NCBI GenBank assembly: GCA_024654345.1
Contig: JANLIN010000056.1
Span: forward strand, 1-21,118
Reading direction: 5' to 3'
Source: Candidatus Komeilibacteria bacterium
GTDB taxonomy: Bacteria; Patescibacteriota; Patescibacteriia; UBA1558
DNA: 21,118 nucleotides
The notes under the pieces are model-generated. The model worked only from the letters and a program-made list of their open reading frames with translations. It searched no databases and was not told where the DNA came from. Position numbers and translations under genes: made by a program. Below, piece after piece: positions 14,336-21,118 of this stretch. Position 1 is the first letter of the stretch; every line of letters starts with the position of its first letter.

Positions 14336-14374
14336 TCAGAATTGAATATTTATACATTAAAAAAGGAATAAAAA

Positions 14375-14875
14375 ATGGATTTTTCATTAGTCCCACTCTA
14401 TTTCATCCTCTTTGCAGTAATTGCTTTACCAATATTTATCCAAGTTAAAAAGCGCTTACTCATGGGTGACAGCTCGAACCATCAAAAAAAAGGTCTAGAG
14501 CACTCTGAATCCACTACTGGTGAGTCCAGAGCTCTATTACTCAATAAAAGGTTCAGCGAATTACTAAATGCGAAAGCTGACCCCATAGCAACGAAAGGCT
14601 TTAGGGATAGTACGATCAATTTGATAGATGGTAAGATTGTCAAGTGGAGTGATCTTGATTTCTCTGAGGAAATTTTAAATGACTTAGTAAGATTATCGCA
14701 AGTTCAGTGGTGCAAAGATATAATAAAAAAGATCCAATGCGATGAGGATTATTCTTCCGCTGATTACCCCAATTTCATTGAGTTAATTGATCTTCATGTT
14801 AGTAACGGAACTACCACCTGGCAAGAGCTTGGTATAAGCAAAGAGGAATTGAACCGGGTGTTGAATGAAAATTAA
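14375..14875 (+). CDS. Small protein with an N-terminal membrane anchor
   Basis: This 166-residue protein has one hydrophobic segment (residues 4-23, LVPLYFILFAVIALPIF) followed by a basic stretch (KKR), so the rest is probably cytoplasmic. A Ser/Glu-rich linker leads to a helical domain of about 110 residues with two similar-looking stretches, IVKWSDLDFSEEILNDLVRL and TTWQELGISKEELNRVL, which could be a short internal repeat. I do not recognise the family. AAGGAA precedes the ATG. It overlaps the next gene by 11 bases and is the first gene after a strong promoter. Confidence 0.7.
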   Translation: MDFSLVPLYFILFAVIALPIFIQVKKRLLMGDSSNHQKKGLEHSESTTGESRALLLNKRFSELLNAKADPIATKGFRDSTINLIDGKIVKWSDLDFSEEILNDLVRLSQVQWCKDIIKKIQCDEDYSSADYPNFIELIDLHVSNGTTTWQELGISKEELNRVLNEN

Positions 14876-15200
14876 AGTAAATCACAATTCCGCACCGGAG
14901 AAGATCGCTGAAAAAATTCCGAGCGGAATCATGAAAATCATAGATAATGTGGGCAATACAGAAGTCACAGTTAGTGACATTCTATACGATTTAAAAGGCA
15001 CTCGCCTCAATTTTTCCTTCAAAGCTAGCTATGATGAACACTGTGTGTCAGTCAAAGGTAAGATGGATATTCTAAGAAATTGCGTTATCATGAATATAAA
15101 CTTACCAATGGTAGCACTTTTGTTCGTTAAAAGTGATGAAATCAAAAAAGTCATCACGAAAAAGCTAATTGAATTCATTCAAAACGAAGAAGCGGTTTAA
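14865..15200 (+). CDS. Small hypothetical protein
   Basis: This 111-residue soluble protein has an N-terminal helix (APEKIAEKIPSGIMKII) followed by beta strands (RLNFSFKASYDEHCVSVKGKMDIL) and a C-terminal helix (SDEIKKVITKKLIEFI). This layout faintly resembles the small polyhydroxyalkanoate-system/SRPBCC-like proteins, at low confidence. It starts inside the preceding gene (11-base overlap), so translation is probably coupled. A terminator overlaps its stop codon. Confidence 0.65.
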   Translation: MKIKVNHNSAPEKIAEKIPSGIMKIIDNVGNTEVTVSDILYDLKGTRLNFSFKASYDEHCVSVKGKMDILRNCVIMNINLPMVALLFVKSDEIKKVITKKLIEFIQNEEAV

Positions 15201-15217
15201 AAATCGCTTCTTTTTTT
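15187..15217 (+). terminator. Intrinsic terminator at the end of the two-gene operon
   Basis: AAGAAGCG and CGCTTCTT form the stem, extended by an A/T top, followed by a run of seven T. It includes the stop codon of the preceding gene. Confidence 0.8.
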
Positions 15218-15227
15218 CAAATCCTTA

Positions 15228-15256
15228 TTGACATTAGCCTATATGTGTGCTAAGAT
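15228..15256 (+). promoter_or_regulatory. Promoter of the pspA-yqiJ-flotillin operon
   Basis: TTGACA (15228-15233), a 17-base spacer ending TGTGC, and TAAGAT (15251-15256). An inverted repeat TTAGC-N10-GCTAA spans the spacer and -10 and could be an operator. The leader to the first ATG is about 75 bases. Confidence 0.8.
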
Positions 15257-15338
15257 TGCTTATTAAATTATGATCGGACTTTAAAAAAAATAAACACCTA
15301 ATATTAGGCAAATTCATCAACAGTAACAGGAGGTTACA

Positions 15339-16166
15339 ATGGCTCTTCGAAAGAGAAGATGGTACCAAATTTTCGGCTTAATCGCGGATATGTTCAGAAA
15401 TGCAATATCTGATAATATCTCCGACGATATTAAGCTGGAATCAGATGCTCGTCAAATGATGGCCGGATTAGAACAAATGTCCAATCTGGTCTCCTACAGC
15501 ATGACCATGGCTGATAATAAATACAAGGAACTTGCACTGAAGGTGCAAAATTATCAGAGCCTTCAAGCTCAAGCTCAGAAGTTCTTAGAGCAGGGCAAAG
15601 AAGAAATGGCGCGTCGCTGCGTTGCCTTAAAACAGCAAGCGGCTACAGATATTGAAACGCTGAAAAGCGACTATGTTACTCTTCAGCAAGACGCCGAAGA
15701 CAAAGTGGCTCGTTTCAAATCGGAAAAGAGAAAAGTGGATACAAGACTTAGGGAATTACCGCGTTTGAAACAGGATGTCAAGCTGATCCAGCAGCAGAAG
15801 GAAATTGATAAAACTTTTTCCACTCTTAGCCTCGAGAGCCCGAGTTCATCTTTTGATGAGATAGCGGGCGAAATAGGCATGAAAAAGGGTCAGCTTCAAA
15901 ACAAGCGACTCTTAGAGGGGGATCCGACTGCTGCTATTGACAATGCCATAGTCAATCAATTACAGGAAGATAATATTAACCAGGAGATGGCTCGGCTACG
16001 TCAGAAAATTAATGCTCCCACTATTGAAGATGCAGAATATACGGAAGTAAATGATCCCAACCTTGGTGAAGCGTTAAATTTGCTGGAAAAGCCACGCTTT
16101 GGAAATATTCCCGATACAAATATTCGCGGCGCCAACGTCCACAATGAACAGAAAAAGGAGGAATAG
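15339..16166 (+). CDS. pspA: PspA/IM30-family membrane-stress protein
   Basis: This 275-residue protein is largely helical and predicted to be coiled-coil (about 40-165), with an N-terminal amphipathic segment (WYQIFGLIADMFRNAI). Members of this family coat and repair stressed membranes, assembling as ESCRT-III-like scaffolds on the inner face. Recognisable is the pattern of Gln/Arg/Lys/Glu heptads with QAQAQKFLEQGKEEMARRCVALK. The C-terminal 50 residues, acidic and with Pro/Asn (TIEDAEYTEVNDPN), extend beyond the usual length of about 225. AGGAGG precedes the ATG by 5 bases. It is the first gene of a three-gene operon with YqiJ- and YqiK-like genes, a pairing that supports the call. Confidence 0.8.
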   Translation: MALRKRRWYQIFGLIADMFRNAISDNISDDIKLESDARQMMAGLEQMSNLVSYSMTMADNKYKELALKVQNYQSLQAQAQKFLEQGKEEMARRCVALKQQAATDIETLKSDYVTLQQDAEDKVARFKSEKRKVDTRLRELPRLKQDVKLIQQQKEIDKTFSTLSLESPSSSFDEIAGEIGMKKGQLQNKRLLEGDPTAAIDNAIVNQLQEDNINQEMARLRQKINAPTIEDAEYTEVNDPNLGEALNLLEKPRFGNIPDTNIRGANVHNEQKKEE

Positions 16167-16168
16167 AC

Positions 16169-16870
16169 ATGAACTGGCAGGATCTATTAGAATGGCAAAA
16201 TCTTATTTTTGCCCTTCCTTTTGTCGGAGCTTTGTTTTATTTAGTATTATTGGCTACTGGTACCTTCTCGGCCGATCATGACATAGACCATGACATAGAC
16301 CATGACATAGACCATGACATAGACCATGACATAGACCATGATCATGGCATAGAACACACTCATGATGTCAGCGGCTTTATGAAGGCTCTAACTCTACTAG
16401 GTCTCGGCAAGGTACCACTCTCGATCTTATTGACCACCTTTTTCATCACATTTGGCTTCTTTGGACTTGTAGCAAATGGAGTTCTTCAAAAAATCCTAGT
16501 CTTTCCGATAGTGTATCTGTGGGTATCACTTGCTACCACTCTATTCCTATCAATCATCTTCACTCGCTCAATAGCGATCGGGTTGGCCAAAATTCTACCG
16601 ACGACTGAAACTTATGCTTCAAAGCCGGGAGATTTGATCGGCCTAGGCGGAGAAATAATCTACACCGCCACCGAGTTCAGCGGAACATGTGATGTTTACG
16701 ATAAGTATAACACTCTGTTACGCAAGCAGTGCCGCATAAAAAAGGGAAATGAGCCCATTCCTCCAGGGAAGAAAGTAGTCCTTCTGGAATACGATGAGGC
16801 TAATGGCGAATACATTGTATCTGAAAATAACTTAATGGAATCTATCACATCACAATCACAGGAGGTATAG
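16169..16870 (+). CDS. yqiJ: YqiJ/NfeD-like membrane protein with an Asp/His-rich loop
   Basis: This 233-residue protein has a first membrane helix (14-32), an Asp/His-rich loop (36-66) built of DIDH repeats, two further helices (about 84-105 and 110-136), and an OB-fold-like beta domain (about 154-222) typical of NfeD/YqiJ proteins that partner flotillins. The loop follows the first helix and probably lies on one membrane face, where it could bind divalent metal; this is inference. It is encoded by five perfect 12-base repeats. AGGAGG lies 7 bases upstream, and only 2 bases separate it from pspA. The following gene is a YqiK-type flotillin, the usual partner. Confidence 0.8.
   Translation: MNWQDLLEWQNLIFALPFVGALFYLVLLATGTFSADHDIDHDIDHDIDHDIDHDIDHDHGIEHTHDVSGFMKALTLLGLGKVPLSILLTTFFITFGFFGLVANGVLQKILVFPIVYLWVSLATTLFLSIIFTRSIAIGLAKILPTTETYASKPGDLIGLGGEIIYTATEFSGTCDVYDKYNTLLRKQCRIKKGNEPIPPGKKVVLLEYDEANGEYIVSENNLMESITSQSQEV
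16280..16339 (+). repeat. Coding minisatellite, five perfect 12-base repeats
   Basis: GACATAGACCAT occurs five times without mismatch, encoding Asp-Ile-Asp-His units. A half unit (GATCAT) precedes it and imperfect His/Asp codons follow. The unit is a multiple of three, so changes in copy number by strand slippage keep the frame. Confidence 0.95.
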
Positions 16871-16872
16871 TA

Positions 16873-18735
16873 ATGGAACATCATACAAAAAAGAATTCCG
16901 GCGGTCTTATGGGGGTCGTCGCAGTACTATTCGGTCTCGCCTTCATAATCCTGCCCCTGATGTTCAGTGAGGCAGTCACAGGCACAGCGCAAGTTATTTT
17001 AACATCGTTCGGCGTTCTCCTGCTACTCACGGGCGGCATAGTGGTAACTATCACCAAGCTCTACGTCAAAACGTCGGCTAATGAGGCCTTCGTTCGAACA
17101 GGTATGGGGGGTGAAAAGACTATAATTTCCGGCGGTGCCCTTGTTCTTCCGGTCGTTCACAACATTATCTGGGTTTCGTTGGAAACAATGAAACTAGTAG
17201 TGAAAAGAACTGGTGCAACAGCTTTGATTTGCGGCGATAAATTGAGAGCTGATGTTGTCTCAGAATTCTACATAAAGATAGAAAGAGATGCTCAATCAGT
17301 GCAGTCGGCAGCTACCTCCCTTGGCGGCAGATCAGTTAACGGGGATAGCATTAAGGAGCTGGTGGAAGAAAAATTCGTCTCAGCTCTGCGTACTGTATCT
17401 TCAACAATGGAATTGATGGACTTACATCAAAACCGCGCCAAATTCGCTGGCGATGTCCAAGCAATAGTTAGTAAGGATCTCGCGCCAAACGGATTGACCT
17501 TGGAAACAGTGACAATATCTACCTTGGATCAAACACCGGTCAATTCTATGCAATCCGGCGAGAACATATTCGATGCTCAGGGAGCAAGAAAAGTTGCAGA
17601 AATCGTTGAAAGCCAACGCGTTGCTACAACTAAAATCAAAACCAAAGCTGATCAGGACGTTAAATCCGAAGAGGTTACTCGCGATAAATTCATCTTTGCC
17701 CAGGAATATGAAGCAGCTAAAGCTGAAGCTGAGCGCGATGCCTTAATAAAGAAGGTACAGGCAGAGCAAGAGCAAGAAGCTGCTACCGTTACCGCACAGC
17801 AGGAAGAGAAGACTGGAATTGCACAGGTGAAGAAAGAGGAAAACATTGCTCTAGCCGGTGTTACAAAAGAAAAGAACCTTGAAGTAGCTAACAAACAACG
17901 CGAGCAGGCTGCTGAAACCGCGGACATCGAAAAGCAGAAAGCAGTTGAATTGGCAGCGCAGGATAAAGAAATCGCTGTTGCCGGTAAAGAAAAGGAAAAA
18001 GCAGAGGCTCAAAAGTTGAAATTTGATGCTGAAGCCCTCGAAGAAGAATCAAGACAGTCGGTCAGGACAGTAACCGAAGTTGAAACTGCTGACCGTGCCA
18101 AGAAGACAGCTATCATAGCAGAGGAAGCGGAAGCCGCCAAATCCAAGGTAAAAGAAAATACAAAGGCGGATGTAGACGCATATACAGTAACAAAAAAAGC
18201 CTCTGCCGATATGGAAGCGGCCGAAAACAAGGCGCAGGCTATTAGAACTCAGGCACAGGCTGATAGAGACGCCAAAGTTGCCGAAGCTGAAGGTAAAAAA
18301 GCTCTGGAAATGATTCCGGTTGAAGTTGAAGGCGCCCGCGTAGAAGTTCGTCAAAAGGACGTCGAAGTAACAGGCACTGAACTGAAATACAAGGCTGAGC
18401 ACCAGGAAATTTCCAAGGAATTGGAAATAGCGTTAGCCAATATTGCGAAGGATAAAGAAATAGGAGTTGCCAAAGCTCAGGCTCTGGGTCAGGCACTTAG
18501 CTCAGCTAACATGCAAATCTGGGGAGATAGCAATATGATGAGCACTATTACCAAATTGTTTACAAATGGTCAGGCAGGAGCCGCCGCTGTTAACGGTTTT
18601 ATGAGCCAACTTGACGAAGAAGGTGAAAATGTCCTCGTGATATTAAAGACCTTAGTTGAAAAGTTTGGCCATAAACTTGGCGACAAAGCCAAAGCCAAAA
18701 TAACTGACGTTATCAGTGAAACAGTAAAAAAGTAA
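16873..18735 (+). CDS. yqiK: Flotillin, YqiK family
   Basis: This 620-residue protein has two N-terminal hydrophobic segments (about 11-32 and 38-61), an SPFH/band-7 domain (about 62-250) and a long coiled-coil region rich in Ala/Glu/Lys (about 250-540), ending with a Gly/Ala-rich and helical tail. Such flotillins form oligomers that organise membrane microdomains. Unusual for the family, the coiled coil contains many short repeated motifs such as VAGKEKEKAEAQKL. AGGAGG precedes the ATG by 7 bases. It forms one transcription unit with the PspA- and YqiJ-like genes and ends at a strong terminator. Confidence 0.92.
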   Translation: MEHHTKKNSGGLMGVVAVLFGLAFIILPLMFSEAVTGTAQVILTSFGVLLLLTGGIVVTITKLYVKTSANEAFVRTGMGGEKTIISGGALVLPVVHNIIWVSLETMKLVVKRTGATALICGDKLRADVVSEFYIKIERDAQSVQSAATSLGGRSVNGDSIKELVEEKFVSALRTVSSTMELMDLHQNRAKFAGDVQAIVSKDLAPNGLTLETVTISTLDQTPVNSMQSGENIFDAQGARKVAEIVESQRVATTKIKTKADQDVKSEEVTRDKFIFAQEYEAAKAEAERDALIKKVQAEQEQEAATVTAQQEEKTGIAQVKKEENIALAGVTKEKNLEVANKQREQAAETADIEKQKAVELAAQDKEIAVAGKEKEKAEAQKLKFDAEALEEESRQSVRTVTEVETADRAKKTAIIAEEAEAAKSKVKENTKADVDAYTVTKKASADMEAAENKAQAIRTQAQADRDAKVAEAEGKKALEMIPVEVEGARVEVRQKDVEVTGTELKYKAEHQEISKELEIALANIAKDKEIGVAKAQALGQALSSANMQIWGDSNMMSTITKLFTNGQAGAAAVNGFMSQLDEEGENVLVILKTLVEKFGHKLGDKAKAKITDVISETVKK

Positions 18736-18757
18736 TACTAAAAAAATAAGTATTAAC

Positions 18758-18788
18758 AACCGGATGATCTATATCATCCGGTTTTTTT
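18758..18788. terminator. Intrinsic terminator after the flotillin gene
   Basis: AACCGGATGAT and ATCATCCGGTT form an 11-bp stem with a CTAT loop, followed by a run of T. It lies between convergent genes and an A-rich stretch precedes it, so it may serve both strands. Confidence 0.9.
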
Positions 18789-18793
18789 ATACC

Positions 18794-19114
18794 CTACAAC
18801 GCCCAAAACAGGACAACCACCAACCCCGCCGCTAACATCAGCACGAAGATATAGCCGAGGGTATAGCCGATAATTTTCAACCCCTCGCTGATATGACCTT
18901 TGAACATAATATAGGCCGGATAACCGAAGACTGTCAGAGCCATCAAGCCGGCGGAAAAGACGAATAGCAGGAGAAACAAGGCCCCGCCGGTCCAGCCGAT
19001 ATTACCCACTTGTTCCAGGGAATTCATCAGCCACGCCACCAGCAAACAGTAAATAATGACACCCAAAGCCTGCAAAAGGGCAATATTGGCCGGTTTAAAA
19101 TATTCTTGGCGCAT
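18794..19114 (-). CDS. Small membrane protein with three predicted helices
   Basis: This 106-residue protein consists almost entirely of three hydrophobic segments (about 10-31, 41-67 and 81-104), with short charged connectors (FKGHISEGLK between the second and third). I do not recognise the family. No strong Shine-Dalgarno sequence precedes the ATG; TATAAT occurs about 20 bases upstream at 19127-19132 on the minus strand but its -35 partner is weak. It stands alone between two terminators. Confidence 0.65.
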   Translation of the reverse strand: MRQEYFKPANIALLQALGVIIYCLLVAWLMNSLEQVGNIGWTGGALFLLLFVFSAGLMALTVFGYPAYIMFKGHISEGLKIIGYTLGYIFVLMLAAGLVVVLFWAL

Positions 19115-19170
19115 ACAATTAATAGTTGAATGATTATACGTACATTATATAACCGAACGTTGTTTGCGCC

Positions 19171-19200
19171 AATAAAAAACCAGCCTCTTATGAAGGCTGG
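19171..19200 (-). terminator. Intrinsic terminator after the histidine phosphatase gene
   Basis: CCAGCCT and AGGCTGG (7-base loop) lie just past the stop at 19207; a T-rich run (TTTTTTATT) follows on the minus strand. Confidence 0.85.
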
Positions 19201-19206
19201 GATATT

Positions 19207-20001
19207 TTAGCTGAATTTTTCTTTGAGTATCCGAAGCTCATGTTCCGTCTCAAGAGCATAGGTTCGTTCTGTTTTCCAGAGAACATAAGGAGGCTGAACC
19301 AATTCAATCCTGAACTTACCCCGACTCCAACCCCACAGTCTCTCTGGTGGACGGTAGTGAAGGATCGCGCAATTTACCAGATCCTGCTTTTTCCCGATGA
19401 CGAATAATTGTTCAGGGTCATGATGTTCCAATAGCTGACGTATCGCCAACATGACTGCGCTGTGGCAAAATACCGCCACCTTCTTGCCGGCCCAGTCGCG
19501 ACGAATGGTGTCCAAAAGACTGTGTAGCCGTAAGAAAAGATGAATATAATTCTCACCGCCCGGCGCTTTGGCGCTGAAGTACTTCCCATCACGTCTGTAC
19601 CGGCCGATATGATCGGGGTAATACTGTTCCAGGTATTCCGTCCCCATCATGTGTCCAACGCCGAAATCTTTTTCGTTCAACCTCGGATCTTGCCTCACCG
19701 TGAACAGCGGGAAAACCAACTCTGCTGTTTCGATAGCTCGTCTCATCTGAGAGGCGTACACAATGTCGGGTCTGAAATTAAGCCTGCCTCCGGTCTGACT
19801 GGATTGATCTCTCCCCATCGGACTCAGGGGCACCAAATGATTGGAGATATCAAAACCTAGGGCTTCCAATGGACTCTTTGCCAAACCTTCATCAACCCTT
19901 TCATAGCCAACCTGATGAAATCCATGCCCGTGACGAATAAATAGCATTTCCGGCCACGGTCCACGCAGCCATTCAAAAATATAGTTACCTAACCATCTCA
20001 T
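19207..20001 (-). CDS. Histidine phosphatase superfamily protein (phosphoglycerate-mutase-like)
   Basis: This 264-residue protein has the phosphatase core: LFIRHGHG with Arg23, His24 (phosphorylated nucleophile) and Gly25, the SQMRRAIETAE arginine segment (Arg87), the acid donor region RLNEKDFG (Glu110), the PGGEN segment (147-151) and VFCHSAV with the second catalytic His180. This branch contains phosphatases and cofactor-dependent mutases acting on sugar phosphates, nucleotides or phosphohistidine; the substrate cannot be read. A hydrophobic or aromatic N-terminal segment (MRWLGNYIFEWLRG) precedes the core, and a C-terminal region of about 50 residues follows it. AAAGGAG lies 6 bases before the ATG. 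It is monocistronic, with promoter and terminator visible. Confidence 0.88.
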   Translation of the reverse strand: MRWLGNYIFEWLRGPWPEMLFIRHGHGFHQVGYERVDEGLAKSPLEALGFDISNHLVPLSPMGRDQSSQTGGRLNFRPDIVYASQMRRAIETAELVFPLFTVRQDPRLNEKDFGVGHMMGTEYLEQYYPDHIGRYRRDGKYFSAKAPGGENYIHLFLRLHSLLDTIRRDWAGKKVAVFCHSAVMLAIRQLLEHHDPEQLFVIGKKQDLVNCAILHYRPPERLWGWSRGKFRIELVQPPYVLWKTERTYALETEHELRILKEKFS

Positions 20002-20036
20002 GGTCTACTCCTTTTTTTATTAAATAACGAATTTAA

Positions 20037-20068
20037 GTCATCTTACTCAAGATGACCGACCGTGTCAA
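20037..20068 (-). promoter_or_regulatory. Histidine phosphatase promoter with embedded operator-like palindrome
   Basis: On the minus strand TTGACA (20063-20068) and TAAGAT (20040-20045) have a 17-base spacer. The perfect inverted repeat GTCATCTT-N4-AAGATGAC (20037-20056) covers the -10 box and half the spacer, a typical repressor position. Confidence 0.65.
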
Positions 20069-20082
20069 GCTGACATAGTTGA

Positions 20083-20235
20083 CATATATTTTTTGAGTTC
20101 GACAATACAGTCCCTATAGTCGGTCCACACTATGAGTTCACCACTGGAATCCGGACAGGTAAACTGGTATTATACTTTGGCTTCGAACAGGAAAGATGGA
20201 ATATCAGAATTATAAATTCGTTCAGTTTTCAATAA
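20083..20235 (+). pseudogene. C-terminal remnant of a paralogue of the 11417 secreted-protein gene
   Basis: From GAG at 20095 to TAA at 20235 this aligns without gaps to 11855-11995 of the secreted-protein gene (47 codons including stop; 31 of 46 residues identical by my count). It has no start codon and an in-frame stop at 20080-20082, so the signal peptide and first two thirds are missing. Many differences are silent or conservative (V/I), so the copy seems to have diverged under selection before it was truncated. The sequence up to 20082 belongs to the phosphatase promoter region. Confidence 0.85.
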
Positions 20236-20240
20236 TAAAT

Positions 20241-20270
20241 AAAGAGCCGTTATTTAAAACAGCTCTTCTA
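20241..20270. terminator. Degenerate copy of the terminator after the secreted-protein remnant
   Basis: AGAGCCGTT and AAACAGCTCT form a mismatched stem homologous to the terminator at 11999-12032. On the minus strand it can act as terminator of the gene ending at 20302. Confidence 0.6.
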
Positions 20271-20301
20271 TATTAATTCTGCCATAACTATGCCTATGAT
20301 A

Positions 20302-21093
20302 TTACCAATAGGGCTTAAAGTCATGATTGCCCAGTAAAGAACAGTGTCTGGCTAAATAGTCAGACGAACTAACTAGCTGATAGCGCTTTTTAAATTCATA
20401 TTTATCTATCGTCGGTATTTGGTCCAAAACTACTTGAAAATCATCAAAATCCCACGACGACTTTTTATTTAAAATAACCCGCGCTACCAGTAACAACTCT
20501 TCATTTGGCTCAAAGTTATTCCACAATTCTTTAGGAATAAACCTTTTAAAGTGATAATTACCCATAGTAGGATAAAGCTTTATCATCACTCTCTTACTAC
20601 GGCAGAGCTTAATCTTGCTATCAAAACAAGAGATATCGGGCAGACTCACCTTCAGCCGACACTTTAAATACTCGGCCGTATGAGCACAATAATTTTTTAT
20701 TTCTTCTTCCACCACATTGTGATCCCGCTCCGTTTTACTTAAAGTGCTGAACATTTTGGATAAATACGGTAAAGGATGATGAACAACCGTTGTCCTGGCT
20801 TTATTGATATCAAGACGATGGAGCTCAGAGAACACTCCCGACCCTAGACCGAACTCATGAATCATACCGGGAATTACCGCCAGGGGCGTTAAGTCTAACT
20901 TTTCGAACCTTTCAATAATTTCCGCTCGACCCTTTTTATATCGAGTCTTGCTGTTAACTACCATGCTGTTATACCGCTTTAAATCATCCAGCGGAATTCC
21001 CTGTTTCAAAGAAACAGGGATTTCTCTCAAAACAGAGTCAAAATAATTCTTGATGAAGCGATCCACCTCTAAAATCCATTTCTCCTTTTTCAT
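20302..21093 (-). CDS. Hypothetical protein
   Basis: This 263-residue soluble protein has no signal peptide or membrane helix and belongs to no family I recognise. It begins with a helical charged region (KKEKWILEVDRFIKNYF), contains a His-containing segment TTVVHHPLPYL at about 111-121, a Lys-rich central part with several Cys (CHTAEYLKC..., CFDSKIKLC) and ends in an aromatic/His-containing tail (ARHCSLLGNHDFKPYW). AGAAGGA lies 7 bases before the ATG. The region is AT-rich like its neighbours. Its promoter would lie in or beyond the last 25 bases of the window. Confidence 0.65.
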   Translation of the reverse strand: MKKEKWILEVDRFIKNYFDSVLREIPVSLKQGIPLDDLKRYNSMVVNSKTRYKKGRAEIIERFEKLDLTPLAVIPGMIHEFGLGSGVFSELHRLDINKARTTVVHHPLPYLSKMFSTLSKTERDHNVVEEEIKNYCAHTAEYLKCRLKVSLPDISCFDSKIKLCRSKRVMIKLYPTMGNYHFKRFIPKELWNNFEPNEELLLVARVILNKKSSWDFDDFQVVLDQIPTIDKYEFKKRYQLVSSSDYLARHCSLLGNHDFKPYW

Positions 21094-21118
21094 TACTAAG
21101 TCCTTCTAATTATTGAAT

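Noticed and set aside
16280..16339. CRISPR-like short repeats
   Set aside because: The units are contiguous 12-mers without spacers, in frame inside a coding sequence.
17652..17927. Open frames antisense to the flotillin gene (also 18009-18402)
   Set aside because: They are by-products of the Ala/Glu/Lys-rich codons of the coiled coil; no ribosome binding site and Ser/Phe-rich nonsense composition.
20002..20301. Insertion sequence as cause of the duplicated fragment
   Set aside because: No transposase, terminal inverted repeats or target duplication could be seen around the copy.
1..21118. Reassigned stop codons
   Set aside because: TGA ends several genes (for example PP2C and the SLOG-like gene) at sensible places, and no gene needs read-through.

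Overview
The window is bacterial. It has AGGAGG-type ribosome binding sites, TTGACA/TAtAaT-type promoters, intrinsic terminators, tightly packed operons and ordinary use of all three stop codons. I cannot name the lineage. An uncultured lineage would fit, because many genes are recognisable only at family level. One secreted protein looks beta-barrel-like, which would point to a diderm envelope, but this is weak evidence.

Left half (1-9824, all minus strand): one long polycistron built around NAD(P) metabolism. In transcription order it encodes a PP2C-type phosphatase, an atypical Ser/Thr kinase with a zinc ribbon, a large cysteine hydrolase of the nicotinamidase fold, a vWA (MIDAS) protein, a nicotinamidase (PncA), a SLOG-like Rossmann protein, nicotinate phosphoribosyltransferase (PncB), a Nudix hydrolase, NAD kinase, and the N-terminus of glutamine-dependent NAD synthetase (NadE), which runs off the left edge. 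The enzymes follow pathway order: nicotinamide to nicotinate to NaMN, then NAD and NADP. Only NadD is not seen. The kinase, phosphatase and vWA genes resemble the TerY-P signalling triad of tellurium/stress-response loci, but here they are embedded in an NAD salvage operon. This is the most interesting feature of the window.

Regulation (9825-10770): nrtR, encoding a Nudix-fold sensor fused to a winged helix, lies directly upstream. Two matching operator-like palindromes, TTAGTGT-N7-ACAC(A/T)TA, occur at the nrtR promoter and ahead of the phosphatase gene. This predicts autoregulation plus control of the whole NAD/signalling operon. Strong hairpins sit just after several stop codons inside the operon.

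Middle (10770-12030): a hypothetical gene divergent from nrtR and a small secreted, beta-rich protein, each followed by a terminator.

Right-centre (12031-18790): an envelope-stress-like region. A minus-strand pair encodes a protein with about ten zinc ribbons (three 80-residue tandem repeats) and a membrane protein. Divergent plus-strand units encode two small unknown proteins, then PspA, a YqiJ/NfeD-like protein and a YqiK-type flotillin. The YqiJ-like gene carries a perfect 12-bp minisatellite encoding an Asp/His-rich loop.

Right end (18790-21118): a three-helix membrane protein, a histidine phosphatase with an operator-like palindrome in its promoter, a 46-codon remnant of a paralogue of the secreted protein (with its terminator), and an unrecognised 263-residue protein. 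No RNA genes, CRISPR arrays or transposases were seen.
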